DNA from: Cephalotus follicularis
Lineage: Eukaryota > Streptophyta > Magnoliopsida > Oxalidales > Cephalotaceae
Reading direction: 5' to 3'
Length of the DNA: 64,000 nucleotides
NCBI GenBank assembly: GCA_001972305.1
Contig: BDDD01002028.1
Coordinates: 186,914-250,913, forward strand
Shown here: piece by piece, positions 57,247 through 64,000 of the stretch
Position numbering within the stretch: position 1 is the first letter of the stretch
How the letters are laid out: every line of letters starts with the position of its first letter
Notes under the pieces: model-generated
Database searches by the model: none
What the model saw: only the letters and a program-made list of their open reading frames with translations
Told to the model about the DNA's origin: nothing
Translations under genes and position numbers: made by a program

Positions 57247-57504
57247 AGAGTCGAAGTTTAGCGTTAAGTGTCGAAGGTTTTCCTTCAAAGCATCGCTGGT
57301 TAGCGCATTTAACAAAGAAAACGAGTTTTAAGCATCGACGGTTTAGAAAATACAAAGGAATAAGCGTCGTCGCTTTAGTCTCAAAGCGTCGCCGGTTTTA
57401 ATGTGTTAAAACAAAAGAAATGAGGCCTAAGCGTCGAAAGGAAAAAGGCAGAAAAATAAACAAAGGAAAGCGTCGCCGCTTTCACACAAACTGTCGGCGC
57501 TTTA
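57247..57504. repeat. GTCG(C/T/A) motif cluster in LTR E
   Basis: gcgtcgtcgcttt, gcgtcgccggttt, gcatcgacggttt, gcgtcgccgcttt and tgtcggcgcttt copies. Here the centre is often CGTCGCCG, so the palindrome is weakened while the GCGTCG half is kept. 300-560 bp from the LTR start. Confidence 0.75.
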
Positions 57505-57626
57505 CACCTTTAAAATCGTCATTTTCATCACCGCAAAACACACAACATTTCATACAATACTTAAAACAATAATAACTTCAATCAAATTTCTGGTGGAAAA
57601 CAAATAGCCAATTTTGATTTCCTTCC

Positions 57627-57696
57627 GGGGGCGCTGCCCCCTAGCCTCTGCCCGCTGTCCGGCAGCGGGACCCCCCGTCCGCTCACCGGGGAGCGG
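57627..57696. repeat. Three consecutive GC-rich hairpins in LTR E
   Basis: Inverted repeats GGGGGC/GCCCCC (57627-57641), CCCGCTG/CAGCGGG (57651-57669) and CCGCTC/GAGCGG (57679-57696), all perfect, inside an AT-rich LTR 107-176 bp from its start. Confidence 0.88.
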
Positions 57697-57803
57697 AACC
57701 CCCGAACCCCCCTAGTGTTAGGGTTATATTACGGGCCCCATAAAATATTTTCCAATCTTAACAATGGCAATCATATCTCCATCAAAATTTTCCAGTCATT
57801 ACA

Positions 57804-57818
57804 TTCTACCCTCCTTAT
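57804..57818 (-). promoter_or_regulatory. Polypurine tract of element E
   Basis: Minus strand ataaggagggtagaa immediately before the 3' LTR start. Confidence 0.82.
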
Positions 57819-57841
57819 AAAAATTTTGTCCTCAAAATTTG

Positions 57842-58903
57842 TTACACATTAGACTCAAAAAGGTAAGGGTATTCCTTTCTCATTGTTTCTTCCAATTCCC
57901 AGGTAGCTTCTTCAACTCCATGATTTCTACATGACACTTTAACTAAGGGAATTGTCTTGGTCCTTAGAATTTGCTCTTTATGATCTAGAATTTCCATTGG
58001 TTGTTCATCGTATCACAAGTCTTCATGTATTTGAATTGGTTCAGTTCTTAGAACATGAGAAGGGTTGGCCATATACTTTTGGAGTAGCGATACATGGAAC
58101 ACATTGTGAACGTGAGATAGACTTGGTGGTAAAACAAGCCTATACGCAACTTCTCCTATCATTTCCAAAATCTCATAGGGACCAATGTATCGAGGACTAA
58201 GCTTTCCCTTCTTGCCAAACCGCATCACTCCTTTCCATGGTGATACTTTGAGAAAAACATGATCTCCAACTTCAAAAAGTAGCTCTCTCCGCCTTTTATC
58301 TGCATAGCTCTTCTGTCTACTTTGGGATGTTAAGAGGCGTTTCTGAATCAGTTTCACTTTCTCAGTAGTTATTTGTACCATTTCTGATCCCAATAACTTT
58401 CGTTCTCCTACCTCTTCTCAACAAATAGGCGTTCGACATCTTCGTCCGTAAAGTGCTTCAAAAGGTGCCATCTGTATGCTAGCTTGGAAGCTATTGTTGT
58501 AAGCAAACTCAATCAGAGTGACATGCTGTTCCCAGTTTCCTTGGAAATCTATAATACAAGCACGTAGCATGTCTTCCAATATTTGAATAGTTCGTTAAGA
58601 TAGCCCATCCGTCTGTGGGTGATACGCCGTACTAAAATTTAATCTTGTGCCCAAAGCATTTTATAGACTCTTCCAAAATCTTGATGTGAAATGGGGATCT
58701 CGATCTGAAACAATTGATACCGGCACGCCATGTAGTCTGATAATTTCTTGTTCATACATCCTCGCCAATTAACTCAATGAATGACTGTCCTTGATTGGTA
58801 GAAAGTGAGCTGACTTTGTTAAACGATCCACAATTACCCATATTGCATTATTACCCTTAGTTGTCCTTGGAAGTCCAGTAACAAAATCCATACTGATATG
58901 TTC
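57842..58903 (-). pseudogene. Element E integrase core to chromodomain-like end
   Basis: The minus strand carries the core in pieces at 58394-58903 ([38 protein letters not shown], a HPQTDG block) with about four stops. An open 126-residue segment (58013-58393) then has [20 protein letters not shown] and [17 protein letters not shown]. After one stop at 58012 the tail reads KTIPLVKV...HGVEEATWELEE...GYPYLF and ends at its natural stop (57842-57844). The tail is the chromodomain-like block of this lineage. Only point stops separate the parts. Confidence 0.9.
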
Positions 58904-59692
58904 CTACTTCCATTCGGGTATGGGAAGTGATTGTAGAGTCCTCTTTGGCAACTGATGCTCAGCTTTAACTTGTTGACAAATCAGACATCTTGACACAAAG
59001 TCCGCAATTTCTCTTTTCATATTGTTCCACCAATAGAGGTCTCTCAGATCGCTATACATCTTTGTACTTCCGGGGTGGACTGAGAAATTCGAACTATGTG
59101 CTTCTTTTAATACTTCATTCCTCAAATCTGCATTAGACGGAATGCACAATCTGGAATCAAATCTTAGTACGTCGTCAATTCCTAAATTAAAACGTGATAT
59201 CTTTCCATTCTGTACTTGGTCCGCTATCTCCTTAAGTTCTAAGTCTTCAACCTGACATTGTTTTATTCTTTCAACTAGAGCTGGTTGAGCTGTTACTTGA
59301 TATAAGGAAGCTCCTTCTCCTTGTCTTCTAACTTCCAAGTTCATCCTTTGGAAATCTCTTATCAATTCATTCTGCGAGGTGATCATCATTGCCAAGTTCC
59401 CCATGCTCTTCCGACTCAGGGCATCTGCCACGACATTTGCCTTTCCTGTATGGTATTGAATAGTACAATAATAATCCTTTATAAGTTCTAACCATCTTCT
59501 TTGACTCATGTTTAACTCCTTTTGCGTGAAAATGTACTTTAGGCTTTTATGATCAGTGAAAATTTCACACTTCTCCCCATAAAGATAATGCCACAAAATC
59601 TTTAGTACAAAGATAACTGCAGCCAACTCAAGATCATGAGTAGGGTAATTCTGTTCGTGCACTTTAAGTTGTCGGGAAGCGTAAGCGATCAC
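58904..59692 (-). CDS. Element E RNase H and integrase zinc module, open part
   Basis: A 262-residue open stretch: RNase H from [15 protein letters not shown] through [37 protein letters not shown] and [13 protein letters not shown] linker of about 90 residues follows, then the HHCC module [19 protein letters not shown] and [18 protein letters not shown] with both histidines and cysteines kept. It begins at an internal methionine after a single stop in the RNase H N-terminus, and ends at a stop after IPEWK, just before the integrase core. Confidence 0.93.
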   Translation of the reverse strand: MIAYASRQLKVHEQNYPTHDLELAAVIFVLKILWHYLYGEKCEIFTDHKSLKYIFTQKELNMSQRRWLELIKDYYCTIQYHTGKANVVADALSRKSMGNLAMMITSQNELIRDFQRMNLEVRRQGEGASLYQVTAQPALVERIKQCQVEDLELKEIADQVQNGKISRFNLGIDDVLRFDSRLCIPSNADLRNEVLKEAHSSNFSVHPGSTKMYSDLRDLYWWNNMKREIADFVSRCLICQQVKAEHQLPKRTLQSLPIPEWK

Positions 59693-59845
59693 TCACCCTT
59701 GTTGCATCAATACACAACCAAGTCCTTTATTAGATGTGTCGCTGTATATTACAAAACCTTCTAATTCATAGGGTAAAGCTAGTATTGGAGCATTTATCAA
59801 TCTCTCTTTCAACTCCAAGAAACTCTTCTCGCATTGATCAGACCA
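59693..59845 (-). pseudogene. Element E RNase H N-terminus with two stops
   Basis: A 153-bp bridge between the RT and RNase H segments, in the same frame. It reads WSDQCEKSFLELKERL and IYSDTSNKGLGCVLMQQG with a stop at each end (near 59846 and 59693). No length change is needed to join the neighbouring frames. Confidence 0.85.
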
Positions 59846-60838
59846 TTAAAATTTTACATTCTTATGCGTCAACCTTGTGAATGGGTTCGCAATACGAGAG
59901 AAATTTTTAACAAACCTTTGATAATAGCCTGACAGTCCTAGAAAACTCCGTATCTTCGTTACTGAGGTGGGTCTCTGCCATTCTCTTATTGCCTCCGTTT
60001 TGGTAGGATCTACCGATATACCTTCTCTTGTGATCACGTGTCCTAGAAAGGATACCTCCTCCATCCAAAACTGACATTTGCTGAATTTAGCGTAGATCCG
60101 TTCCTTCCGCAGTGTTTGTAACACACAGGTTAATTGCTCCTCATGCTCATCTCGACTCTTCGAGTATACTAGTATGTCATCAATGAAGACTATCACAAAC
60201 TGATCCAAATATTCCCTGAATACTTTGTTCATCAAACTCATAAATACTGCTGGAGCGTTCATCAATCCAAATGACATTACCAAAAACTCATAGTGTCCAT
60301 ATCTTGTTCGAAAGGTAGTTTTCGGTATATCATCTTTCTTGACCTTTACTTGATGATAACCCGATAGAAGATCAATCTTTAAGAAGTATCGAGTGTTCTT
60401 GAGCTGATCAAACAAGTCGTGAATCCTTGGTAGTGGGTACTTATTCTTAATGGTGACTTGATTCAGCTCTCGGTAATCTATGCAGAGTTTCATCATTCCA
60501 TCCTTCTTCTTTACGAACAGTACCGATGCACCCCATGGTGATACACTCGGCCGGATAAACCCTTTATCCAAAAGTTCTTGTAGTTGATCCTTCAATTCTT
60601 TCAGCTCTGCTGGGGCCATTCGGTAAGGACTCTTTGAGATAGGAGTTGTTCCCAGCGCCATATCAATGGCAAACTCTACTTCTCGGTCCGGTGGAATACT
60701 AGGTAGATCTTCAGGAAATACATCCATAAATTCTGTCACAATATGAACATCTTTAATTCTCATCTTTTCTTCCTTGGTGTCCACTACATATGCGAGATAA
60801 CCTTCGCAACTGTTTTTCAAAAGTCGCTTGGCTTGCAT
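59846..60838 (-). CDS. Element E reverse transcriptase, intact over 330 residues
   Basis: The longest open coding segment in the window. Linker [22 protein letters not shown] with [93 protein letters not shown] and the catalytic [20 protein letters not shown]. The thumb and connection follow with [18 protein letters not shown] and [19 protein letters not shown]. All catalytic aspartates are present; MSFGLMNAP differs slightly from the usual MPFGLTNAP. The N-terminal methionine is internal to Pol. It stops at KF near the RNase H boundary. Confidence 0.95.
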   Translation of the reverse strand: MQAKRLLKNSCEGYLAYVVDTKEEKMRIKDVHIVTEFMDVFPEDLPSIPPDREVEFAIDMALGTTPISKSPYRMAPAELKELKDQLQELLDKGFIRPSVSPWGASVLFVKKKDGMMKLCIDYRELNQVTIKNKYPLPRIHDLFDQLKNTRYFLKIDLLSGYHQVKVKKDDIPKTTFRTRYGHYEFLVMSFGLMNAPAVFMSLMNKVFREYLDQFVIVFIDDILVYSKSRDEHEEQLTCVLQTLRKERIYAKFSKCQFWMEEVSFLGHVITREGISVDPTKTEAIREWQRPTSVTKIRSFLGLSGYYQRFVKNFSRIANPFTRLTHKNVKF

Positions 60839-60877
60839 CGATGATATGATCCTTGGGAATTTACTAATTCCCAGGCT

Positions 60878-61359
60878 TCAAAAGATAAACTCGGGTTGGT
60901 TAGGTATAGCAAACCTAACTTCCTTCTTAAAATAGTCAACACTAGCATGATTTGCTGAGAGCCAATCCATGCCTACTATTACGTCAAAGTTCAGGATTGC
61001 TAGCGGTATTAGGTCTACTAGCAATTTCCTATCACAAAGTTCTAGTTCACAAGACTTATATACTTTATCTGCCATCAAAGTATACCACTTGGTGTTTCAA
61101 CAGCTTGACCTATTTCCAGTTCTTGTGATGGGATACTTAAATATCGTGCAAATGATAAAGACACAAATGAATGTGTCACGCCTGTATCAAATAATATATG
61201 TGCAGTCCTAGAGCATACGGGAAAAGTACCTGTTACCACATCGTTAGGATTTTTCGTCTCATCAACCGTCATAGCGTATGTTCTGGCTGACGCTCTTTGT
61301 TGCTGGGATCCACTTCCTCCTTGCCCTACCATCTTAGGTTGGGTGCAATTGTTAGACAT
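60878..61359 (-). pseudogene. Element E protease
   Basis: Two open segments. 61075-61359 ends the Gag tail (SQQQRASARTYAMT) and holds the protease active site FDTGVTHSFVSLSFARYL with canonical D-T-G. 60878-61078 has CELELCDRKLLVDLIPLAIL, then FDVIVGMDWLSANHASVDYF, the closing block. One frameshift or short loss lies near 61075. Up to RT (60839-60877) a decayed linker follows. Confidence 0.9.
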
Positions 61360-62307
61360 GTGCCCTTCCTGACCACAATTATAACATTTGATTGCTTGTT
61401 GAGCCTGATGCTATCCTTGCCGACATTCCCAGACTCGATGTCCTTGCTTTCCGCATTTATAACAAACGCCCTTTCCAAATAGGCATTCCCCACGATAGGT
61501 CTTTCCACATTGCTGGCATGGTTTATGGTCTTTTCCCCCATCAGACCTTCCTTTCTTGTTACTATTACCAGAGGATTCTCCAGTCTTCCTCTTTCCTTAT
61601 CCCTGTTCTGACCTCTTCTGCTGATACTTTTGATTGTCTTTTTCTATTCTCAATGCACATCTCAAAACTACCTCATAGGTTTACAAATCTTATGCTATCA
61701 ACAACCTTCGTATATGTGGTTTCAGAAAATGGAAAAACCGATTTTCCCTTCTCTCTCCAGTTACTACCATATGAACCGCATATCGAGATAAGCTCGCCAA
61801 GTTTGCCTCGTATTGGGCTATGGTTTCTGATTCGCCTTGCTCCAAACGAAGGAAGTCTTCCTCCATCTTATCTTTCATTGTTTATGGAAAATATTTGTCC
61901 ATGAGTATTTCCTTAAACCTTTCCCATGTCATTGCCTCTATTTCCTGACGTGTCTTCGTCCTTTCGATCATATCCCACCATTGATTTGCCTCTCCTTCTA
62001 ATTTGTATATCGAAAATTCCATCTTCTGATTGTTTGTACAATCCAGTACTCAAAAAATTTTCTCATTTCCTTGGATCCATGCTTCGGCCTCCAAAGGATC
62101 TGTTTCTCCCGAAATGGTTTTAGGATTATGTCTTGCAAATTGCTCCAGGTTTGGCCTTGCTGGCAAAGGCGCTCGATGATTATTACCATTGTTATTGGCA
62201 ATAACCTGAGCCAATCGACTTAACACTGCGCTTAGCGAGTTATTTTCTCCATTCTCTTGTGCATTCTCCTTTCTCCTTTGATCGCGACCTCTTCTTGCGT
62301 TAACCAT
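61360..62307 (-). pseudogene. Element E Gag with two zinc knuckles
   Basis: Gag starts at ATG 62307 (MVNARRGRDQRRKENAQENG), followed by an asparagine-rich stretch. The capsid domain spans 61690-62190 in two frames: FARHNPKTISGETDPLEAEA, then EEDFLRLEQGESETIAQYEA and NLASLSRYAVHMV. Two CCHC knuckles lie at 61330-61480: CYKCGKQGHRVWEC and CYNCGQEGHMSNNC. The start was chosen for its basic N-terminus and its position at the head of Gag in this lineage. Stops near 61610 and 61690 and a shift near 62050 break it. Confidence 0.88.
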
Positions 62308-62504
62308 CTAGTTAGCATACAAAGTTAGTTCTAAATTTTTAGACAATTCTACTCAGTTAAGCAAAACAATTAAATCCTAATACTCAATATGTTAGAAGAA
62401 ACTAACATGTCTTATTTATTTTACATTTTATACATATCTTACCATCATGTATTACTTTTATGCATATTTTACATTCTACATATAATACATCAAGCTTTTT
62501 CTCT

Positions 62505-62876
62505 CTAATTTTCATCGTCAGAATCATCCATATCAGGTAACTCCTCTCTTATGCGCCTTATCATCATTCTTAGATTTTCCCTAACTCCCCTCATGACTAT
62601 TCCGTTTATTCCCCAAATGTATCTCAAGAGTACTTTCAAACTTGATTTTGTTTCCCTAAGGATTCCATCTTTTCTTGCTATCTCTAAATCATACTCTTCC
62701 TTTATTTGATATACTTGCGTGTAAAACTCCTCTCTGTTACTCGCTACCATCTGTCTTAGTTCTTCTTTTTCTTCTTGCAATTCTTTGTTCTTAGCCATCA
62801 AGACTTGTATTTGCCATTTTACTGGTTCGGACGATCCGCAGCGAGAATATTGCGTACTATCACTTGTCGTTGTCAT
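62505..62876 (-). CDS. Unknown coiled-coil ORF upstream of gag in element E
   Basis: An intact 123-codon ORF from ATG 62876 (MTTTSDSTQYSRCGSSEPVK), on the strand of the element, between the primer site and gag and separated from gag by about 200 bp. Residues 30-75 look like a coiled coil (LMAKNKELQEEKEELRQMV, then YQIKEEYDLEIARKDGIL). The middle is basic (VRENLRMMIRRIREE) and the end is acidic (LPDMDDSDDEN). I recognise no family. It is not the Gag N-terminus, which has its own start at 62307. Extra ORFs before gag are known from Ogre/Tat elements; I know of none established for chromodomain-type elements like this one. It has no in-frame stop, unlike neighbouring gag. It could be an accessory particle protein or a chance ORF. 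Confidence 0.5.
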   Translation of the reverse strand: MTTTSDSTQYSRCGSSEPVKWQIQVLMAKNKELQEEKEELRQMVASNREEFYTQVYQIKEEYDLEIARKDGILRETKSSLKVLLRYIWGINGIVMRGVRENLRMMIRRIREELPDMDDSDDEN

Positions 62877-63027
62877 CAAAAAATACGGTTAGCAAACACA
62901 ATTTATATCCTCAAATATTTCAATAATTCAACTCTTTGATAGTTTCTAATATAACAATATCAACTACTCATATTCTTAAATATAATAATATCAAACTCCT
63001 CTGATAAAATCTCTCTAACACCAATCT
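62877..63027 (-). other. Element E leader with degenerate primer site
   Basis: Just after the 5' LTR (minus strand) lies agattggtgttagagag. TTGGTGTTAGAGAG is a changed form of the initiator-Met site TGGTATCAGAG (about 63008-63022). Nothing else is seen. Confidence 0.55.
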
Positions 63028-63247
63028 TGTAACGCCCCAGATTCGAGTTCACTTTATGCTCAAAGCAAACTTCGGGGAGTCAGTGCGTTGCGTGGGGGTG
63101 GAACCTCTAATTTTATTTTATTTTATTTACAATCTTACTAACAGTTAATATTTATCCAATTTCTCACATAAATAACTTGCAACTTCTCAGACTAGACTTT
63201 TAAAATATTATACTGTCATTGAAATCATCATAACAATCATAGTCAAC
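63028..63247 (-). mobile_element. Element E 5' LTR, terminal 220 bp
   Basis: Plus strand TGTAACGCCCCAGATTCGAG at 63028 is the LTR end, collinear with 55686-55910. It is cut at 63247 by element M. Confidence 0.9.
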
Positions 63248-64000
63248 TGTGACGACCTGAATTCCCTTTGGCACTTGTTCACGTAAAAAGAATGTTTTAA
63301 AATTTATAGCCGCAAGTGCACGGATCATGCAGTAACGGGTCGAACGCAGGGAATCGTAAACTAGTTGTAATTTATCCAACGTAGGCGAAGTATACCAAAT
63401 TTGAGATAAACTATTAAAAACTACTCCTAATTATGCAAGAATAAAATAAATAATCAAAACAAGAAATTAAGACTTCGATAATTTAAAACGTTGAATTTGA
63501 AATACCAAGAAGTAAAACATGCAATTTTTAAACCAATCAAAACTGAAGAGAAAATATATAATTAAGAAACGGTCTTAGGGTATAGAAACTCACCATAGAT
63601 TGTATTGAACAATTCCATTTAGTTGAACGATCATACCATGATAAACAACGGCAGCTAGGTCGATACGGAGTGTGGCGGTGATAACAAGACGTATGAGTAG
63701 ACATGTTAGGTCTATACGAAGTACGGCAACAGCGGCGGCAAGACGTATGAGTAGACATGCTAGGTCTATACGAAGTGTGTTCGTTGCGACAAATCGTATG
63801 AGTAGACTCCGTTGATTTAAGCACCATTTATTCACCAACTTTCAGCTTCACCGACAAGATGTTTGTGGATTTTAATCAGACAGACAAAGTGTGTGCGAAG
63901 GCAGAAATATTGAAGAACAAATGAAATATGAGCATTGTAGATTGCGGTTGGATACGATCGGACTGAATCATATTCGTCATAGGATTCGGTTCGGGTTGGG
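63248..64000 (+). mobile_element. LTR-like insertion M, runs off the window
   Basis: Begins TGTGACGACCTGAATTCCC, close to the start of the G LTR (TGTAACGACCCGAATTCCCC), exactly where the E LTR is interrupted. The remaining sequence matches no other element here. It includes gccgcaagtgcacgg (about 63311), a word I associate with plant repeats but cannot assign. The right end lies outside, so TSD and identity are untested. Confidence 0.5.
63650..63815 (+). repeat. ~54-bp tandem repeat in M
   Basis: gtatgagtagacatg at 63691, 63745 and (diverged) 63796, with aggtctatacgaagt between; spacing is 54 and 51 bp. Three imperfect units. Confidence 0.85.

Larger units (their letters stand above)
55686..57803 (-). 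mobile_element. Element E 3' LTR
   Basis: 2118 bp. The minus strand starts TGTAATGACTGG at 57803 and ends GGGGCGTTACA at 55686. It contains the GTCGMC motif cluster at 57247-57504 and a GC-rich triple-hairpin block at 57627-57696. Confidence 0.9.
55686..63247 (-). mobile_element. Ty3/gypsy element E, fairly well preserved
   Basis: 3' LTR 55686-57803, polypurine tract, pol, protease, gag, an extra 5' ORF, primer site, and 5' LTR from 63247 leftward boundary at 63028. The 220 bp of 5' LTR present differs from the 3' LTR at about ten sites and one short indel. Left flank is atcat (55681-55685). The right end of the 5' LTR is cut by insertion M, so no TSD can be tested. It has fewer stops than A, B or G. 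Confidence 0.88.

Noticed and set aside
1..64000. Search for host genes, tRNA, rRNA and small RNA genes
   Set aside because: No coding segment outside transposon domains and no tRNA-like cloverleaf were seen by eye. TGGTATCAGAG matches are primer sites, not tRNA genes.

Overview
This window is a heterochromatin-like nest of plant LTR retrotransposons. Every coding segment I can assign belongs to a Ty1/copia (Sirevirus type) or Ty3/gypsy (chromodomain-bearing, Tekay/Del-like) element. I found no host protein gene, tRNA, rRNA or CRISPR. Long LTRs (1-5 kb), TGGTATCA-type primer sites (initiator-Met tRNA) and the Sirevirus gag and integrase signatures point to a seed plant, most likely a dicot with a repeat-rich genome. 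I cannot name the species.

The nest can be unpicked from LTR ends, target-site duplications (TSDs) and interrupted reading frames. The oldest layer is a minus-strand Sirevirus, D: its gag-protease part lies at 52918-55685 and its integrase-RT-RNase H-env-like part at 1286-4553. Its integrase was split by a 48.4-kb block, gypsy element A (4554-52917, plus strand). A's 5' LTR was hit by a solo LTR of family B (B1, 6344-8921, minus) and by a whole family-B gypsy element (9303-22855, TSD ATGTG), whose gag is itself split by solo LTR C (12114-15710, TSD GGAAC). A's gag-protease region was split by gypsy element G (24713-38854). G carries solo LTR H (28015-30132), and its 3' LTR holds solo LTR I (35233-38132, TSD AGATC), which in turn holds Sirevirus-type solo LTR S2 (36701-37838, TSD GATAC). 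A's integrase is split by solo LTR J (41032-44077), and its 3' LTR by B2 (45644-51262, TSD CATAT), which contains solo LTR K (47864-50474, TSD CTAAA). The deepest path, D>A>G>I>S2, is five levels.

Right of A, element D also carries solo LTR L (53650-54897) and a fairly well preserved minus-strand gypsy element E (55686 to at least 63247). E has an extra coiled-coil ORF before gag, and its 5' LTR is cut at 63248 by a further LTR-like insertion, M, that runs off the window. At the left end, a gypsy pol scrap, a Sirevirus-type LTR without TSD (S1) and the first 313 bp of another gypsy LTR are joined in a way that suggests inter-element recombination.

The most striking pattern not explained by the element annotation is a set of short palindromes built on GTCGAC (GCGTCGACGC, CAGTCGACTG, CTGAGTCGACTCAG). 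They are repeated in clusters inside the LTRs of at least seven otherwise different families, from both copia and gypsy superfamilies, often starting 120-300 bp from the LTR start.
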